A model generated the notes under the pieces. The model saw nothing but the letters and a program-made list of their open reading frames with translations. It searched no databases and had not been told where the DNA came from. Of a stretch of DNA of 64,000 bases, positions 7,881-16,625 are shown in pieces. This stretch comes from HRBIN12 sp035762085 (GTDB lineage: Bacteria > Actinomycetota > UBA4738 > HRBIN12), in NCBI GenBank assembly GCA_035762085.1, contig DASTPT010000072.1, positions 1-64,000 of the forward strand, read 5' to 3'. Position 1 is the first letter of the stretch. The number at the start of each line of letters is the position of its first letter. The position numbers and the translations under genes were made by a program.

Positions 7881-9251
7881 CTACTCGGTCCTCGGCCGGT
7901 GCGCGAGGAACTCGAGGAGGTCGCTGCGGGTGATCACGCCGAGCGCCTCCCCGCCGCGCGAGACGAGGACGGCGGGCCCGCGCTGGAGCTCGCCGAAGGC
8001 GACCTCGACGGGGTCGTGCGCCTCGACCATCGCGATCGGCGGCCCCATGACCTCGGCGACGTCGGCCTGCAGGGCGTCGGGGTCGCGGAAGATGCGATCC
8101 AGGAGCGCCCGCTCCTGGATGGAGCCGACGACCTGCGCCACGTCCGAGGAGGGCTCGCGCACGACGGGGGCCTGGGAGATCCCGTACTCCTGCAAGACGT
8201 CGATCGCCTGCCGGACCTTGTCGCGGGCGACCACGGTCACGAGCGACGGCACCTGTCCCTGCTTGGCCGCGAGGACCTCCTCGATCCGCACGACCTCCGG
8301 CCGGTCGAGCAGCCCGTACTGGAGCAGCCACGGATCCGAGTAGACCTTCGAGAGGTAGTTGCGGCCCGTATCGGGCAGGATCACGACGACGGTCGTCCCC
8401 TCGTCCATCTCGGCCGAGACCTCGAGGGCCGCCACGACGGCGGTGCCGGCGGAGCCGCCGACGAGGATCCCCTCCTCGCGCGTGATCCGTCGCGCCATCC
8501 GGAAGGCGTCGCGGTCCGAGACGCGCACCCACCGGTCGACGAGCGAGGGGTCGAACGTCTCGGGCCAGAAGTCCTCGCCGATGCCCTCGGTGAGGTACGG
8601 GTGCACGTCGCCCGAGTAGATCGAGCCCTCGGGGTCGGCCCCGACGACCAGCAGGTCCGGCCTCTGCTCCTTCAGGTAGCGGGCCGTGCCGGTGATCGTG
8701 CCGCCGGTGCCGACGCCGCAGACGAAGACGTCGATCGTGCCGTCGGTCTGACGCCAGATCTCGGGGCCCGTCGTGGCGTAGTGGGCCGCGGGGTTCTCCT
8801 GGTTGAAGTACTGGTTCGGCTGGAAGGCGCCGGGGATCTCCTCCGTCAGGCGGTCGGCGACGCGGTAGTAGGACTCGGGCGATTCCGGGGCGACGGCCGT
8901 GGGCGTGATCACGACCTCGGCGCCGTACGCGCGCAGGAGCGCGATCTTCTCGGCGCTCATCTTGTCCGGCATCACGAAGATGCACTTGTAGCCCTTGATC
9001 GCCGCCGCGATCGCGAGCCCGTGCCCGGTGTTGCCCGATGTCGGCTCGACGATCGTCCCGCCCGGGCCGAGGAGCCCCGCCCGCTCGGCGGCCTCGATCA
9101 TGCGGGGGGCGATCCGGTCCTTCACGCTGCCGCCCGGGTTCAGCATCTCGAGCTTCGCGAGCACGGTCGGGGCGACCCCGCGCGCGACCGAGCGGAGCCG
9201 TACGAGCGGCGTATCGCCGACCGCGTCCAGGAAGGAATCGAGGATCTCCAC
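7881..9251 (-). CDS. cystathionine beta-synthase with CBS domains
   Basis: The 456-residue protein has a fold-type II PLP domain (1-330) with the PLP lysine in NPGGSVKDR, a substrate loop EPTSGNTGHG and the phosphate loop CGVGTGGTITG. Two CBS repeats follow (about 340-456). It condenses serine and homocysteine to cystathionine; CBS repeats usually regulate the family. The GTG at 9251 is chosen because GAGGGGG precedes it and VEILDSFLDAVGDTPLVRL is the normal family start. It heads an operon with DUF429 and the gamma enzyme, forming a homocysteine-to-cysteine path. Confidence 0.93.
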   Translation of the reverse strand: MEILDSFLDAVGDTPLVRLRSVARGVAPTVLAKLEMLNPGGSVKDRIAPRMIEAAERAGLLGPGGTIVEPTSGNTGHGLAIAAAIKGYKCIFVMPDKMSAEKIALLRAYGAEVVITPTAVAPESPESYYRVADRLTEEIPGAFQPNQYFNQENPAAHYATTGPEIWRQTDGTIDVFVCGVGTGGTITGTARYLKEQRPDLLVVGADPEGSIYSGDVHPYLTEGIGEDFWPETFDPSLVDRWVRVSDRDAFRMARRITREEGILVGGSAGTAVVAALEVSAEMDEGTTVVVILPDTGRNYLSKVYSDPWLLQYGLLDRPEVVRIEEVLAAKQGQVPSLVTVVARDKVRQAIDVLQEYGISQAPVVREPSSDVAQVVGSIQERALLDRIFRDPDALQADVAEVMGPPIAMVEAHDPVEVAFGELQRGPAVLVSRGGEALGVITRSDLLEFLAHRPRTE

Positions 9252-9364
9252 GCGTGCCCCCTCAGCCTGCGGCCGCCATATCGTGCCACGCGGACGGCCG
9301 GGCGTCCGGGCCGCCGGATCCGCGGACCGCCATCCGACCTTCAACCCGGCCCCGATGCGTGCCG

Positions 9365-10375
9365 ATGCCCATGGGGATGGCCAAGGAGCTTGCCGAGACC
9401 CGGTCGGAGCGCGAGAACGCCGGGGGCCTGTTCGAGGCGTCCGGGGGTGAGTCGATCCTCGTGGTCGACGACGACCCGTTCATCGCGCGCCTGCTCGAGA
9501 TCGAGCTGCGGGCCGCCGGGTACGACGTGCGCGTCGCGAACGACGGCGAGCGCGGGCTCGAGCTCGCGCGCGAGCGCAGCCCCGAGCTCGTCCTGGCGGA
9601 CGTGATGATGCCGAACATGGACGGCTTCGAGCTCACGCGACACCTGCGGATGGACTCGAGGACGGCCTCGGTCAGCGTGATCATGCTCACGGCTCGAGGG
9701 CTCTCGGCCGACAAGCTCGAGGGCTTCGCGGTGGGCGCGGACGACTACATCGTGAAGCCCTTCGATACGCCCGAGCTCCTGGCCAGGATCCGGGGCGCGC
9801 TCCGGCGCTCGCGCGAGATGCGGGCGCAGTCGCCGCTCACCGGCCTGCCCGGCAACGTCCGGATCGCCGACGAGATCGAGCAGCGCTGCGCATCGCAGAC
9901 GGCGTTCGCGGTCCTGTACGCGGACCTCGACCACTTCAAGGCGTACAACGACCACTACGGGTTCATGCGTGGCGACGAGGTGATCCAGGCGACGGCCCGG
10001 CTCCTGCAGGACGTCGCGATGGAGGTCGCCGGCGAAGGTGCGTTCGTCGGCCACGTGGGCGGCGACGACTTCGTCATCGTCTGCGACGCGACGATCGCCG
10101 CGCCGCTCGCGGAGCGAGCGATCGAGCGCTTCGACGCGCAGGTCGGCCAGCTCTACGACGACGCCGAGCGGGAGCGCGGGGGGATCGAGGTGGTCACCCG
10201 CCGCGGCGAGACCCAGCTGTACCCGGTGATCACGATCTCGATCGGCGTGGCGACGACCGAGCGCCGGACGTACTCCCACTACGCCGAGGCGGTCGCCGTC
10301 GCGAGCGAGATGAAGTCCTACGCGAAGAAGGCGCACGAGGGCTCCTCGTGGGCCGTCGACCGCCGCACCTCCTGA
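9365..10375 (+). CDS. response regulator with C-terminal GGDEF-type domain
   Basis: The protein is about 336 residues. A CheY-like receiver (about 28-145) has ESILVVDDD, the phosphorylated aspartate in LADVMMPNMDGF, a threonine in MLTARG and the lysine in IVKPFDTPEL. A GGDEF-like domain follows (about 155-330), with YADLDHFKAYND for the first metal site and GGDDF in place of GGDEF. No RxxD inhibitory site precedes GGDDF. Cyclic-di-GMP synthesis is therefore possible but not assured. Three in-frame ATGs (9365, 9371, 9377) make the start uncertain. No partner kinase is adjacent. Confidence 0.88.
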   Translation: MPMGMAKELAETRSERENAGGLFEASGGESILVVDDDPFIARLLEIELRAAGYDVRVANDGERGLELARERSPELVLADVMMPNMDGFELTRHLRMDSRTASVSVIMLTARGLSADKLEGFAVGADDYIVKPFDTPELLARIRGALRRSREMRAQSPLTGLPGNVRIADEIEQRCASQTAFAVLYADLDHFKAYNDHYGFMRGDEVIQATARLLQDVAMEVAGEGAFVGHVGGDDFVIVCDATIAAPLAERAIERFDAQVGQLYDDAERERGGIEVVTRRGETQLYPVITISIGVATTERRTYSHYAEAVAVASEMKSYAKKAHEGSSWAVDRRTS

Positions 10376-10433
10376 GATCCTCCACGGCGGCCGCCTCACC
10401 GAGCCAACTATCATCGGCGTGGAGGTGAGCTCG

Positions 10434-12092
10434 ATGAGCGCACGCGAGATCCGAGCTCCCCGCGGGCTCGAGCGGTCGTGCCGATCCTGGCCGCAGGAGG
10501 CCGCCCTGCGGATGCTGATGAACAACCTCGACCCCGAGGTCGCCGAGCGCCCGGCCGACCTGGTCGTCTACGGCGGGACGGGCCGCGCCGCGCGCTCCTG
10601 GGAGGCGTTCGACGCGATCGTGCGATCGCTGCGCGAGCTCGGCGACGACGAGACGCTCCTGGTGCAGTCGGGCAAGCCGGTGGGCGTGTTCCGCACGCAT
10701 GCGATGGCGCCCCGCGTTCTGATCTCGAACGCGATGCTCGTGCCGAGGTGGGCCGACTGGGACACGTTCCGAGACCTGGAGCACCAGGGCCTCACGATGT
10801 ACGGACAGATGACGGCGGGGTCGTGGATCTACATCGGCACGCAGGGCATCCTCCAGGGCACGTACGAGACGCTCGCCGAGGCCGCGACGCAGAGCTTCGG
10901 CGGCTCGCTCGCCGGCACGATCACGCTGACCGGCGGGCTCGGTGGGATGGGCGGGGCCCAGCCGCTCGCCGTGACGATGAACGGCGGGGTCGCGCTGTGC
11001 GTCGAGGTCGACCCCGCGCGGATCGAGCGCCGGATCAAGACGCGCTACCTGGATCGCGAGACCGAGGACCTGGACCAGGCCGTCCGCTGGGCGGAGGAGG
11101 CGCGGGCCTCGGGGGAGGCGGTCTCGATCGGCCTCCTCGGCAACTGCGCCGAGACGCATCCCGAGCTGCTCCGGCGCGGGTTCCGTCCCGATGTCGTCAC
11201 CGACCAGACGAGCGCGCACGACCCGCTCGGCGGGTACGTGCCCGCGGGGCTGTCGCTCGAGGCCGCCGCCGAGCTGCGCGCGGCCGACTCGGGCGAGTAC
11301 GAGCGCCGCGCGTACGCGTCGATGGCCACCCACGTCGACGCGATGGTCGGCTTCCTCGAGGCCGGCGCGGTCGTGTTCGACTACGGCAACAACCTCCGCG
11401 CGGGTGCCGAGATCGGGGGCCTGGCGCGTGACCGCGCCTTCGCCTACCCGGGGTTCGTGCCCGCGTTCGTCCGCCCGATGTTCTGCGAGGGCAAGGGGCC
11501 GTTCCGCTGGGCGGCGCTCTCGGGCGAGGCCGAGGACATCGAGCGGACCGACCGCGCCGTCGCCGAGCTGTTCCCCGAGAACGAGCGCCTGCGCCGCTGG
11601 CTGGACCTGGCGGAGGAGCGGGTCGCGTACCAGGGCCTGCCTGCCCGGATCTGCTGGCTCGGCTACGGCGAGCGCGCGAGGGCGGGGCTGCGCTTCAACG
11701 AGATGGTGGCGACCGGCGAGCTCTCGGCACCGATCGTGATCGGGCGCGACCACCTGGACAGCGGCAGCGTCGCCAGCCCATACCGGGAGACCGAGGCGAT
11801 GCGCGACGGCTCCGACGCGATCGCGGACTGGCCGATCCTCAACGCGCTGGTGAACACCGCGGCCGGCGCGCACTGGGTGAGCGTCCACCACGGCGGCGGG
11901 GTCGGCATCGGCTACTCGATCCACGCCGGCATGGTGGTGGTGGCCGACGGCTCTCCGGAGGCCGCCGAGCGCCTGGAGCGCGTCCTCACGACCGACCCCG
12001 GAACGGGGGTCGTCCGCCACGCCGACGCCGGGTACGGGCGGGCGCTCGAGGTCGCGAGAGAGCGGGGCGTCCGGCTGCCCTGGCTCGGGTAG
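10434..12092 (+). CDS. hutU: urocanate hydratase
   Basis: The 552-residue enzyme converts urocanate to imidazolonepropionate, the second step of histidine breakdown, using tightly bound NAD+ as an electrophile. Family blocks are clear: MNNLDPEVAERP, VYGGTGRAARSW, QSGKPVGVFRTH, the NAD loop TGGLGGMGGAQP and the active-site region DQTSAHDPLGGYVP. The length is normal. The ATG at 10434 follows GGAGGTGAG. The downstream hutH is on the same strand but separated by an opposing DUF983 gene. Confidence 0.97.
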   Translation: MSAREIRAPRGLERSCRSWPQEAALRMLMNNLDPEVAERPADLVVYGGTGRAARSWEAFDAIVRSLRELGDDETLLVQSGKPVGVFRTHAMAPRVLISNAMLVPRWADWDTFRDLEHQGLTMYGQMTAGSWIYIGTQGILQGTYETLAEAATQSFGGSLAGTITLTGGLGGMGGAQPLAVTMNGGVALCVEVDPARIERRIKTRYLDRETEDLDQAVRWAEEARASGEAVSIGLLGNCAETHPELLRRGFRPDVVTDQTSAHDPLGGYVPAGLSLEAAAELRAADSGEYERRAYASMATHVDAMVGFLEAGAVVFDYGNNLRAGAEIGGLARDRAFAYPGFVPAFVRPMFCEGKGPFRWAALSGEAEDIERTDRAVAELFPENERLRRWLDLAEERVAYQGLPARICWLGYGERARAGLRFNEMVATGELSAPIVIGRDHLDSGSVASPYRETEAMRDGSDAIADWPILNALVNTAAGAHWVSVHHGGGVGIGYSIHAGMVVVADGSPEAAERLERVLTTDPGTGVVRHADAGYGRALEVARERGVRLPWLG

Positions 12093-12096
12093 CCGG

Positions 12097-12582
12097 TCAG
12101 AACCGGCCGCCGTTGCCCTCGGCGCGTTCGCCGGCGTCGCGCGCGTACTCGGGGCTCGAGCGGTACACGAGGTAGTCGACCGCCGTCCAGATCGTCTTCG
12201 CGAAGGGGAAGAACAGCAGCGGGACGACCGCGGCGATCGTGAGCGACGCGATCGTGAGCGCGGCGACGTGGACGTCCGGGAGGTCGACGACGAGCCACAC
12301 GACGAGCGTGGCGAGCCAGATGCCCGCGGTGACGACGTAGTTGATCGTCATCGCGCCGAGGAACCCGCCCTCCTCGCGCTGGAGCCGCAGCCGGCACCGC
12401 GGGCAGCGGTCGCGGATCGTGAACCAGCCGGCGAACAGGCCGCCCGAGCCACACCGAGGGCACCGGCGCGTGACGCCGCGCCACAACGCCGACACCGCGC
12501 CCGGCTCGTTCCCGGGGGCTGCCGGCTCGGGTCGCGGGCGCTCGGGCTCCAGGCCGTCGTAGGGGCCGGGGGGTTCGGACAC
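12097..12582 (-). CDS. DUF983 family zinc-ribbon membrane protein
   Basis: The 161-residue protein has a zinc ribbon CPRCGSGGLFAGW ... CPRC followed by two hydrophobic helices typical of DUF983. The function is unknown. The GTG at 12582 is preferred over a GTG at 12591 because TACGGT lies exactly seven bases upstream. It sits between hutU and hutH on the opposite strand, with only four bases to the hutU stop and about 50 to hutH. Confidence 0.85.
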   Translation of the reverse strand: MSEPPGPYDGLEPERPRPEPAAPGNEPGAVSALWRGVTRRCPRCGSGGLFAGWFTIRDRCPRCRLRLQREEGGFLGAMTINYVVTAGIWLATLVVWLVVDLPDVHVAALTIASLTIAAVVPLLFFPFAKTIWTAVDYLVYRSSPEYARDAGERAEGNGGRF

Positions 12583-12589
12583 GGGCGCC

Positions 12590-12595
12590 ACCGTA
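12590..12595 (-). promoter_or_regulatory. -10 box for the DUF983 gene
   Basis: TACGGT on the minus strand, seven bases before GTG 12582; a leaderless pattern that decides the start. Confidence 0.45.
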
Positions 12596-12620
12596 GCAGC
12601 CGACGGTCGGCGCGCCGGGG

Positions 12621-12626
12621 TAGCCT
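12621..12626 (+). promoter_or_regulatory. -10 box for hutH
   Basis: TAGCCT six bases before the GTG at 12633, with no Shine-Dalgarno; predicts a leaderless hutH message. Confidence 0.45.
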
Positions 12627-12632
12627 GACGCC

Positions 12633-14159
12633 GTGGTCACGCTCGGCGAGCCGCTCACGCTGCGCGACGTCGTGGAGGTCGCCCGGGGAGCGCCGGTCGA
12701 GCTCTCGGCCACCGCGGCCGAGCGCGTACGCGCCGCCCGAGCGGTCGTCGAGGACGAGGTCGCGAGCGGGCGGACGGTCTACGGCGTGACGACGGGCTTC
12801 GGCAGCCTCGCGAACGTGCGGATCGACCCGGCGGAGACCGACCAGCTGCAGATGGCGATCGTCCGGTCGCACGCGACCGCGGTCGGGCCGCTCCTGTCAC
12901 GCGAGGAGGCGCGCGCGATGCTCCTGCTCCGCGCGCACGTGCTGGCCCTCGGGAACTCGGGCGTGCGGGTCGAGCTCGTCGAGCGGATGGTCCAGATGCT
13001 GAACCGCGACCTGGTGCCGGCCGTTCCCCAGCAGGGCTCGCTCGGCGCGTCGGGCGACCTGGCGCCCTTGGCGAACCTGGCCCTCCCGCTGCTCGGCCGG
13101 GGCGAGCTGCTCGGCCCCGACGGCGCCGTGCCCGCCGGACCCGTCCTCGAGGCGGCTGGGCTCTCAGCGCTCGCGTTGGAGGCCAAGGAGGGCCTCGCGC
13201 TCGTGAACGGGACGCAGGGGATGCTCGCGATCGGCATCCTCGCGGCGGAGCGCGCCGCGAACCTGGTCCGCACCGCGGACGTGGTGGCCGCCATGACGAT
13301 CGAGGCCGCGATGGGCTCGGACCGCGTGTTCGACGAGCGGCTGCAGGCGCTGCGGCCGCACGCCGGACCGACGGACTCGGCGGCGAACCTGCGGAGCCTC
13401 CTCGCGGGGAGCCAGATCGTGGCCTCGCACCGCGAGAGCCCGCATCTGGTGCAGGACGCGTACTCGCTGCGGTGTGCCCCCCAGGTGCACGGCGCCACGC
13501 GCGAGGCGATCCGTTTCGCCCTCGGCGTGCTCCAGGTCGAGGCGAACGCGGTCTCGGACAACCCGATCGTGCTCGCCGAGACCGGCGAGGTGCTCTCGGG
13601 CGGCAACTTCCACGGGCAGCCGGTCGCGGTGGCGCTCGACGCGCTCGCGCTCGCCGTCGTCCCGACCGCGAGCATCTCCGAGCGTCGGCTCTACCGCCTG
13701 CTCGACCCGACGATGAACCACGGGCTGCCGGCGTTCCTCGTCGAGCGGAGCGGGCTGAACTCGGGCTTCATGCTGGCCCAGTACACGGCCGCCTCCCTCG
13801 TGTCCGAGAGCAAGACGCTCGCGCACCCGGCGTCGGTGGATTCGATCGCGTCGTCGGCCGGACAGGAGGACCACGTGAGCATGGGGATGACCTCGGCGCG
13901 GCACGCGCGCGACGTCGTCGCGAACGCGGAGGTGGTGTTGGGGCTGGAGGCGCTCGCGGCGGCGCAGGCGCTGGATCTGCGCGCGCCGCTCCGGCCGTCG
14001 CCCGCGACCGGCGCCGCCAGGGACGCCGTGCGCGAGGTCGTTCCGTTCCTGGACGCCGACCGCGAACTCGGGCCCGACGTCGCGGCGGTGACGGCGCTCG
14101 TGCGCTCGGGGGCGCTCGCCGGAGCCGCCGAGGCCGCGCTCGGCGCGCCGCTGCGCTGA
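12633..14159 (+). CDS. hutH: histidine ammonia-lyase
   Basis: The 508-residue enzyme removes ammonia from histidine to give urocanate. The MIO cofactor triad Ala139-Ser140-Gly141 lies in GSLGASGDLAPLA, and Tyr50 in TVYGVTTGFG matches the catalytic tyrosine loop. LVNGTQGMLA and the C-terminal QEDHVSMG block are also present. The length is as expected for bacterial HutH. With hutU and hutI it gives histidine degradation as far as formiminoglutamate; no hutF or hutG is visible here. Confidence 0.97.
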   Translation: MVTLGEPLTLRDVVEVARGAPVELSATAAERVRAARAVVEDEVASGRTVYGVTTGFGSLANVRIDPAETDQLQMAIVRSHATAVGPLLSREEARAMLLLRAHVLALGNSGVRVELVERMVQMLNRDLVPAVPQQGSLGASGDLAPLANLALPLLGRGELLGPDGAVPAGPVLEAAGLSALALEAKEGLALVNGTQGMLAIGILAAERAANLVRTADVVAAMTIEAAMGSDRVFDERLQALRPHAGPTDSAANLRSLLAGSQIVASHRESPHLVQDAYSLRCAPQVHGATREAIRFALGVLQVEANAVSDNPIVLAETGEVLSGGNFHGQPVAVALDALALAVVPTASISERRLYRLLDPTMNHGLPAFLVERSGLNSGFMLAQYTAASLVSESKTLAHPASVDSIASSAGQEDHVSMGMTSARHARDVVANAEVVLGLEALAAAQALDLRAPLRPSPATGAARDAVREVVPFLDADRELGPDVAAVTALVRSGALAGAAEAALGAPLR

Positions 14160-14187
14160 GCGTCCTCCCCGGTGAGCGCCGCTCGAC

Positions 14188-15345
14188 CTACGAGTGGTAG
14201 ACGGCGACCCGCGTGCCGATGTCCGCCAGGCGGTAGATCCACTTCGCGTGCCAGTACGGCACCCGGACGCACCCGTGGCTGGCGGGGTACGTGGGGACCT
14301 CGGTCCACCCGTGGATCGCGCGGAGCCCGTCGAAGTAGCTGGGGTAGTACAGGCGGTTCGGGCTGTAGCCGGCGACCTTGCGGTACACGCGGAAGCGGCC
14401 GTCGCGCGTGGCGCCGCCCGCCCCGGTCGAGACGTGGATCACGTTCGTGACCTTCCGGTTCACGACGGTGTAGAGGACCTGCCGTGTCTGGTCGACCTCG
14501 ATGTGGAAACGACGCATGTCCAGACGTGGCCTGGGGATCCGCGGACCGGCGAGCCGACGCCAGACGCCCTCGGTGACGGTGAACTCGCGCGCCATGCCCT
14601 GCACCTTGCGGAAGGCCACCACGGCGTCGCCGGTGCGGTGGTCGAACGTCTGGTCGATCCCGACGATCCGGTAGTGGAGCTCGCGCAGGCGGGTCTCGAG
14701 GAGGCGGACGTAGACCCCCTTCGAGCCCGAGCGCAGTCGGGGCAGGGGCGTGGTGTCGGAGCCGGTGGTGGCCACGCCGCGCAGGTGGTCGGCGTCCGCG
14801 AACACCGCGCGCGCCCGGTACGTCCCGGGGTGCATCACGCGGAAGCGCACCGAGAAGCCGCCGGCCGAGCCGATCCGCGCCTGCTTCGTCTCGACGCGCT
14901 TGCCCGAGCGCAGCATCGTCACGTCGACCGTCCCGCCCGTCACGGTCGGGGCGACGGTCCCGCGGACCAGGACCGTGTCGAACAGCCGGACCGCGCCCAT
15001 CCGGGCGGTGACGATCGCGCGGACCTTGACCGTCACTGGGTCGCTGACGGCGTCCCCCCAGACTGCACGCATCCGTGTGGTCCGGTCGAGGGCGAGCTTG
15101 ACCGAGAACGACCCGTCGGCGTCGGTCGTGACGGTCTCCAGGACCGCGTCGGCGTCGTCGCGGATCTCGACCGTCTCGCCACCGGCGGCCGGGGAGATCG
15201 CGCCCGAGAGCGTGACGGGGTCCCCGTAGACGACGGTCGCCGCCGACGCCTCGAGGGTGACGATCGTCTCCTGCGCCGCGGCGGCGCCCGACATGACGCT
15301 CGCGATCAGCGCGGCCGCGACGAGCGCGACGACGGCCTTCCTCAC
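14188..15345 (-). CDS. exported L,D-transpeptidase (YkuD) with Ig-like and peptidoglycan-binding regions
   Basis: The 385-residue protein has a signal peptide (about 1-24), two bacterial Ig-like or beta-rich repeats (about 25-195), a peptidoglycan-binding helical domain (about 205-265) and a YkuD domain (about 275-380) with SHGCVRVP containing the catalytic cysteine. Such enzymes make 3-3 cross-links in peptidoglycan or anchor proteins to it. The GTG at 15345 overlaps the hutI stop by four bases (GTGA), implying coupled translation with an unrelated catabolic gene. Confidence 0.9.
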   Translation of the reverse strand: MRKAVVALVAAALIASVMSGAAAAQETIVTLEASAATVVYGDPVTLSGAISPAAGGETVEIRDDADAVLETVTTDADGSFSVKLALDRTTRMRAVWGDAVSDPVTVKVRAIVTARMGAVRLFDTVLVRGTVAPTVTGGTVDVTMLRSGKRVETKQARIGSAGGFSVRFRVMHPGTYRARAVFADADHLRGVATTGSDTTPLPRLRSGSKGVYVRLLETRLRELHYRIVGIDQTFDHRTGDAVVAFRKVQGMAREFTVTEGVWRRLAGPRIPRPRLDMRRFHIEVDQTRQVLYTVVNRKVTNVIHVSTGAGGATRDGRFRVYRKVAGYSPNRLYYPSYFDGLRAIHGWTEVPTYPASHGCVRVPYWHAKWIYRLADIGTRVAVYHS

Positions 15346-16565
15346 CGCTCCCACACCACCCTCCCTCCGACGATCGTCCGGACGACGGCGTTGTGGCCCG
15401 GCCGGTACGGGACGAGACGGAACGCGTCGCCGTCGAGCACCACCAGGTCGGCCCGGGCACCGACCGAGAGCGTACCGTGCGTCGGGTCCAGGCCGAGCAC
15501 CCTGGCCGGGTTCGCGGTGGCGGCCGTGAGCGCCTCGAGCGGCGTGAGCCCATACAGCGAGCACGCGGTGGCGATCGCCTCCTGCATCGACAGGACGGGC
15601 GACGTGCCCGGGTTGAAGTCGGTCGCGACCGAGGCGACGGCGCCCGCGCCGAGGAGCGCCGGGACGTCGGGTGGCCGCGAGCGCAGCATCAGCGTCGAGG
15701 TCGGGAGCAACACGGCCACCGTCCGGCCCTCGCCGAGCGCCGAGATCCCGAGCGGCGAGACGTGGTTCAGGTGGTCGGCGCTCCGCGCGTGGAGAGCGAC
15801 CGCGGTCTCGGCCGTGGCCGAGGGACCGAGCTGGTCGGCGTGGCACCGCAGCGGCAGGCCCGCGGAGCGCGCGGCGTCCGCGACCGCGTGCAGGTCGTCG
15901 AGCGTGAACGCGATGTCCTCGACGTACACGTCGACGGCGTCGGCCAGGCCCTCGGCCGCCGCCGCCGGGATCAGGTCCTCGCAGACCCTGCGCACCCAGT
16001 GCTCGCGCTCCACGCCCTCGGGCACGGCGTGGCAGGGGAGCAGGGTCACGGTGCAGGTCTGGACGGCCTCGGCGGCCAGGCGTCTCGCGAGCCGCGCCTG
16101 CCGGAGCTCGCGCTCGACCGTCAGGCCGTACCCCGTTTTGAGGTCGAGCGCCGTGGTCCCGTGCGCGAGCATCTCGGCGAGGAGCGGTCGGCAGAACGCG
16201 AGCACCTCGGCGTCGCTCGCGTCCGCGAACAACCGGGCGCTGCGGTAGATGCCGCCCCCACCGTGGAGGTCCCGGTAGGTGGCGCCGCTCAGCCGCGCCT
16301 CGAACTCGTCCGCGCGCCAGCCGACGAACGGCAGGTGGGTGTGGCAGTCCACGAACCCCGGCGCGATCGTGCGACCCTCGAGCCAGTCCGGCTCCCCGGG
16401 AAGGTCCTCGGCCGGCCCGACGTACGTGATCACGCCGTCCTCCCACGCGACCGCGCCACCGTGGATCCGGATCGGCGGCTCCGCACGACCGCCCCGGAGC
16501 GGCCCGGCGCCGCGTGGGGTGACGAGCGTCGTCGCGGCGACCGCGCCGCTCGCTCCGTCCGTCAT
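15342..16565 (-). CDS. hutI: imidazolonepropionase
   Basis: The 407-residue amidohydrolase opens imidazolonepropionate to formiminoglutamate. Metal-binding HTHLPF follows PGFVDC. The substrate region has GGGGIYRSA and LDLKTGYGL, with CHADQLG and the late aspartate in ATDFNPGTSPV. The ATG at 16565 fits the family better than an upstream ATG at 16604, which adds an unmatched leader. It diverges from the MFS gene, and its stop overlaps the start of the L,D-transpeptidase. Confidence 0.95.
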   Translation of the reverse strand: MTDGASGAVAATTLVTPRGAGPLRGGRAEPPIRIHGGAVAWEDGVITYVGPAEDLPGEPDWLEGRTIAPGFVDCHTHLPFVGWRADEFEARLSGATYRDLHGGGGIYRSARLFADASDAEVLAFCRPLLAEMLAHGTTALDLKTGYGLTVERELRQARLARRLAAEAVQTCTVTLLPCHAVPEGVEREHWVRRVCEDLIPAAAAEGLADAVDVYVEDIAFTLDDLHAVADAARSAGLPLRCHADQLGPSATAETAVALHARSADHLNHVSPLGISALGEGRTVAVLLPTSTLMLRSRPPDVPALLGAGAVASVATDFNPGTSPVLSMQEAIATACSLYGLTPLEALTAATANPARVLGLDPTHGTLSVGARADLVVLDGDAFRLVPYRPGHNAVVRTIVGGRVVWER

Positions 16566-16612
16566 GGCCCCATGCAACCCGAGCCCCGGCCGGTCCGCAA
16601 GCATGCCGCCCG

Positions 16613-16618
16613 TAGACT
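16613..16618 (+). promoter_or_regulatory. -10 box for the MFS gene
   Basis: TAGACT seven bases before the GTG at 16626; leaderless pattern. Confidence 0.5.
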
Positions 16619-16625
16619 GCCAGCC

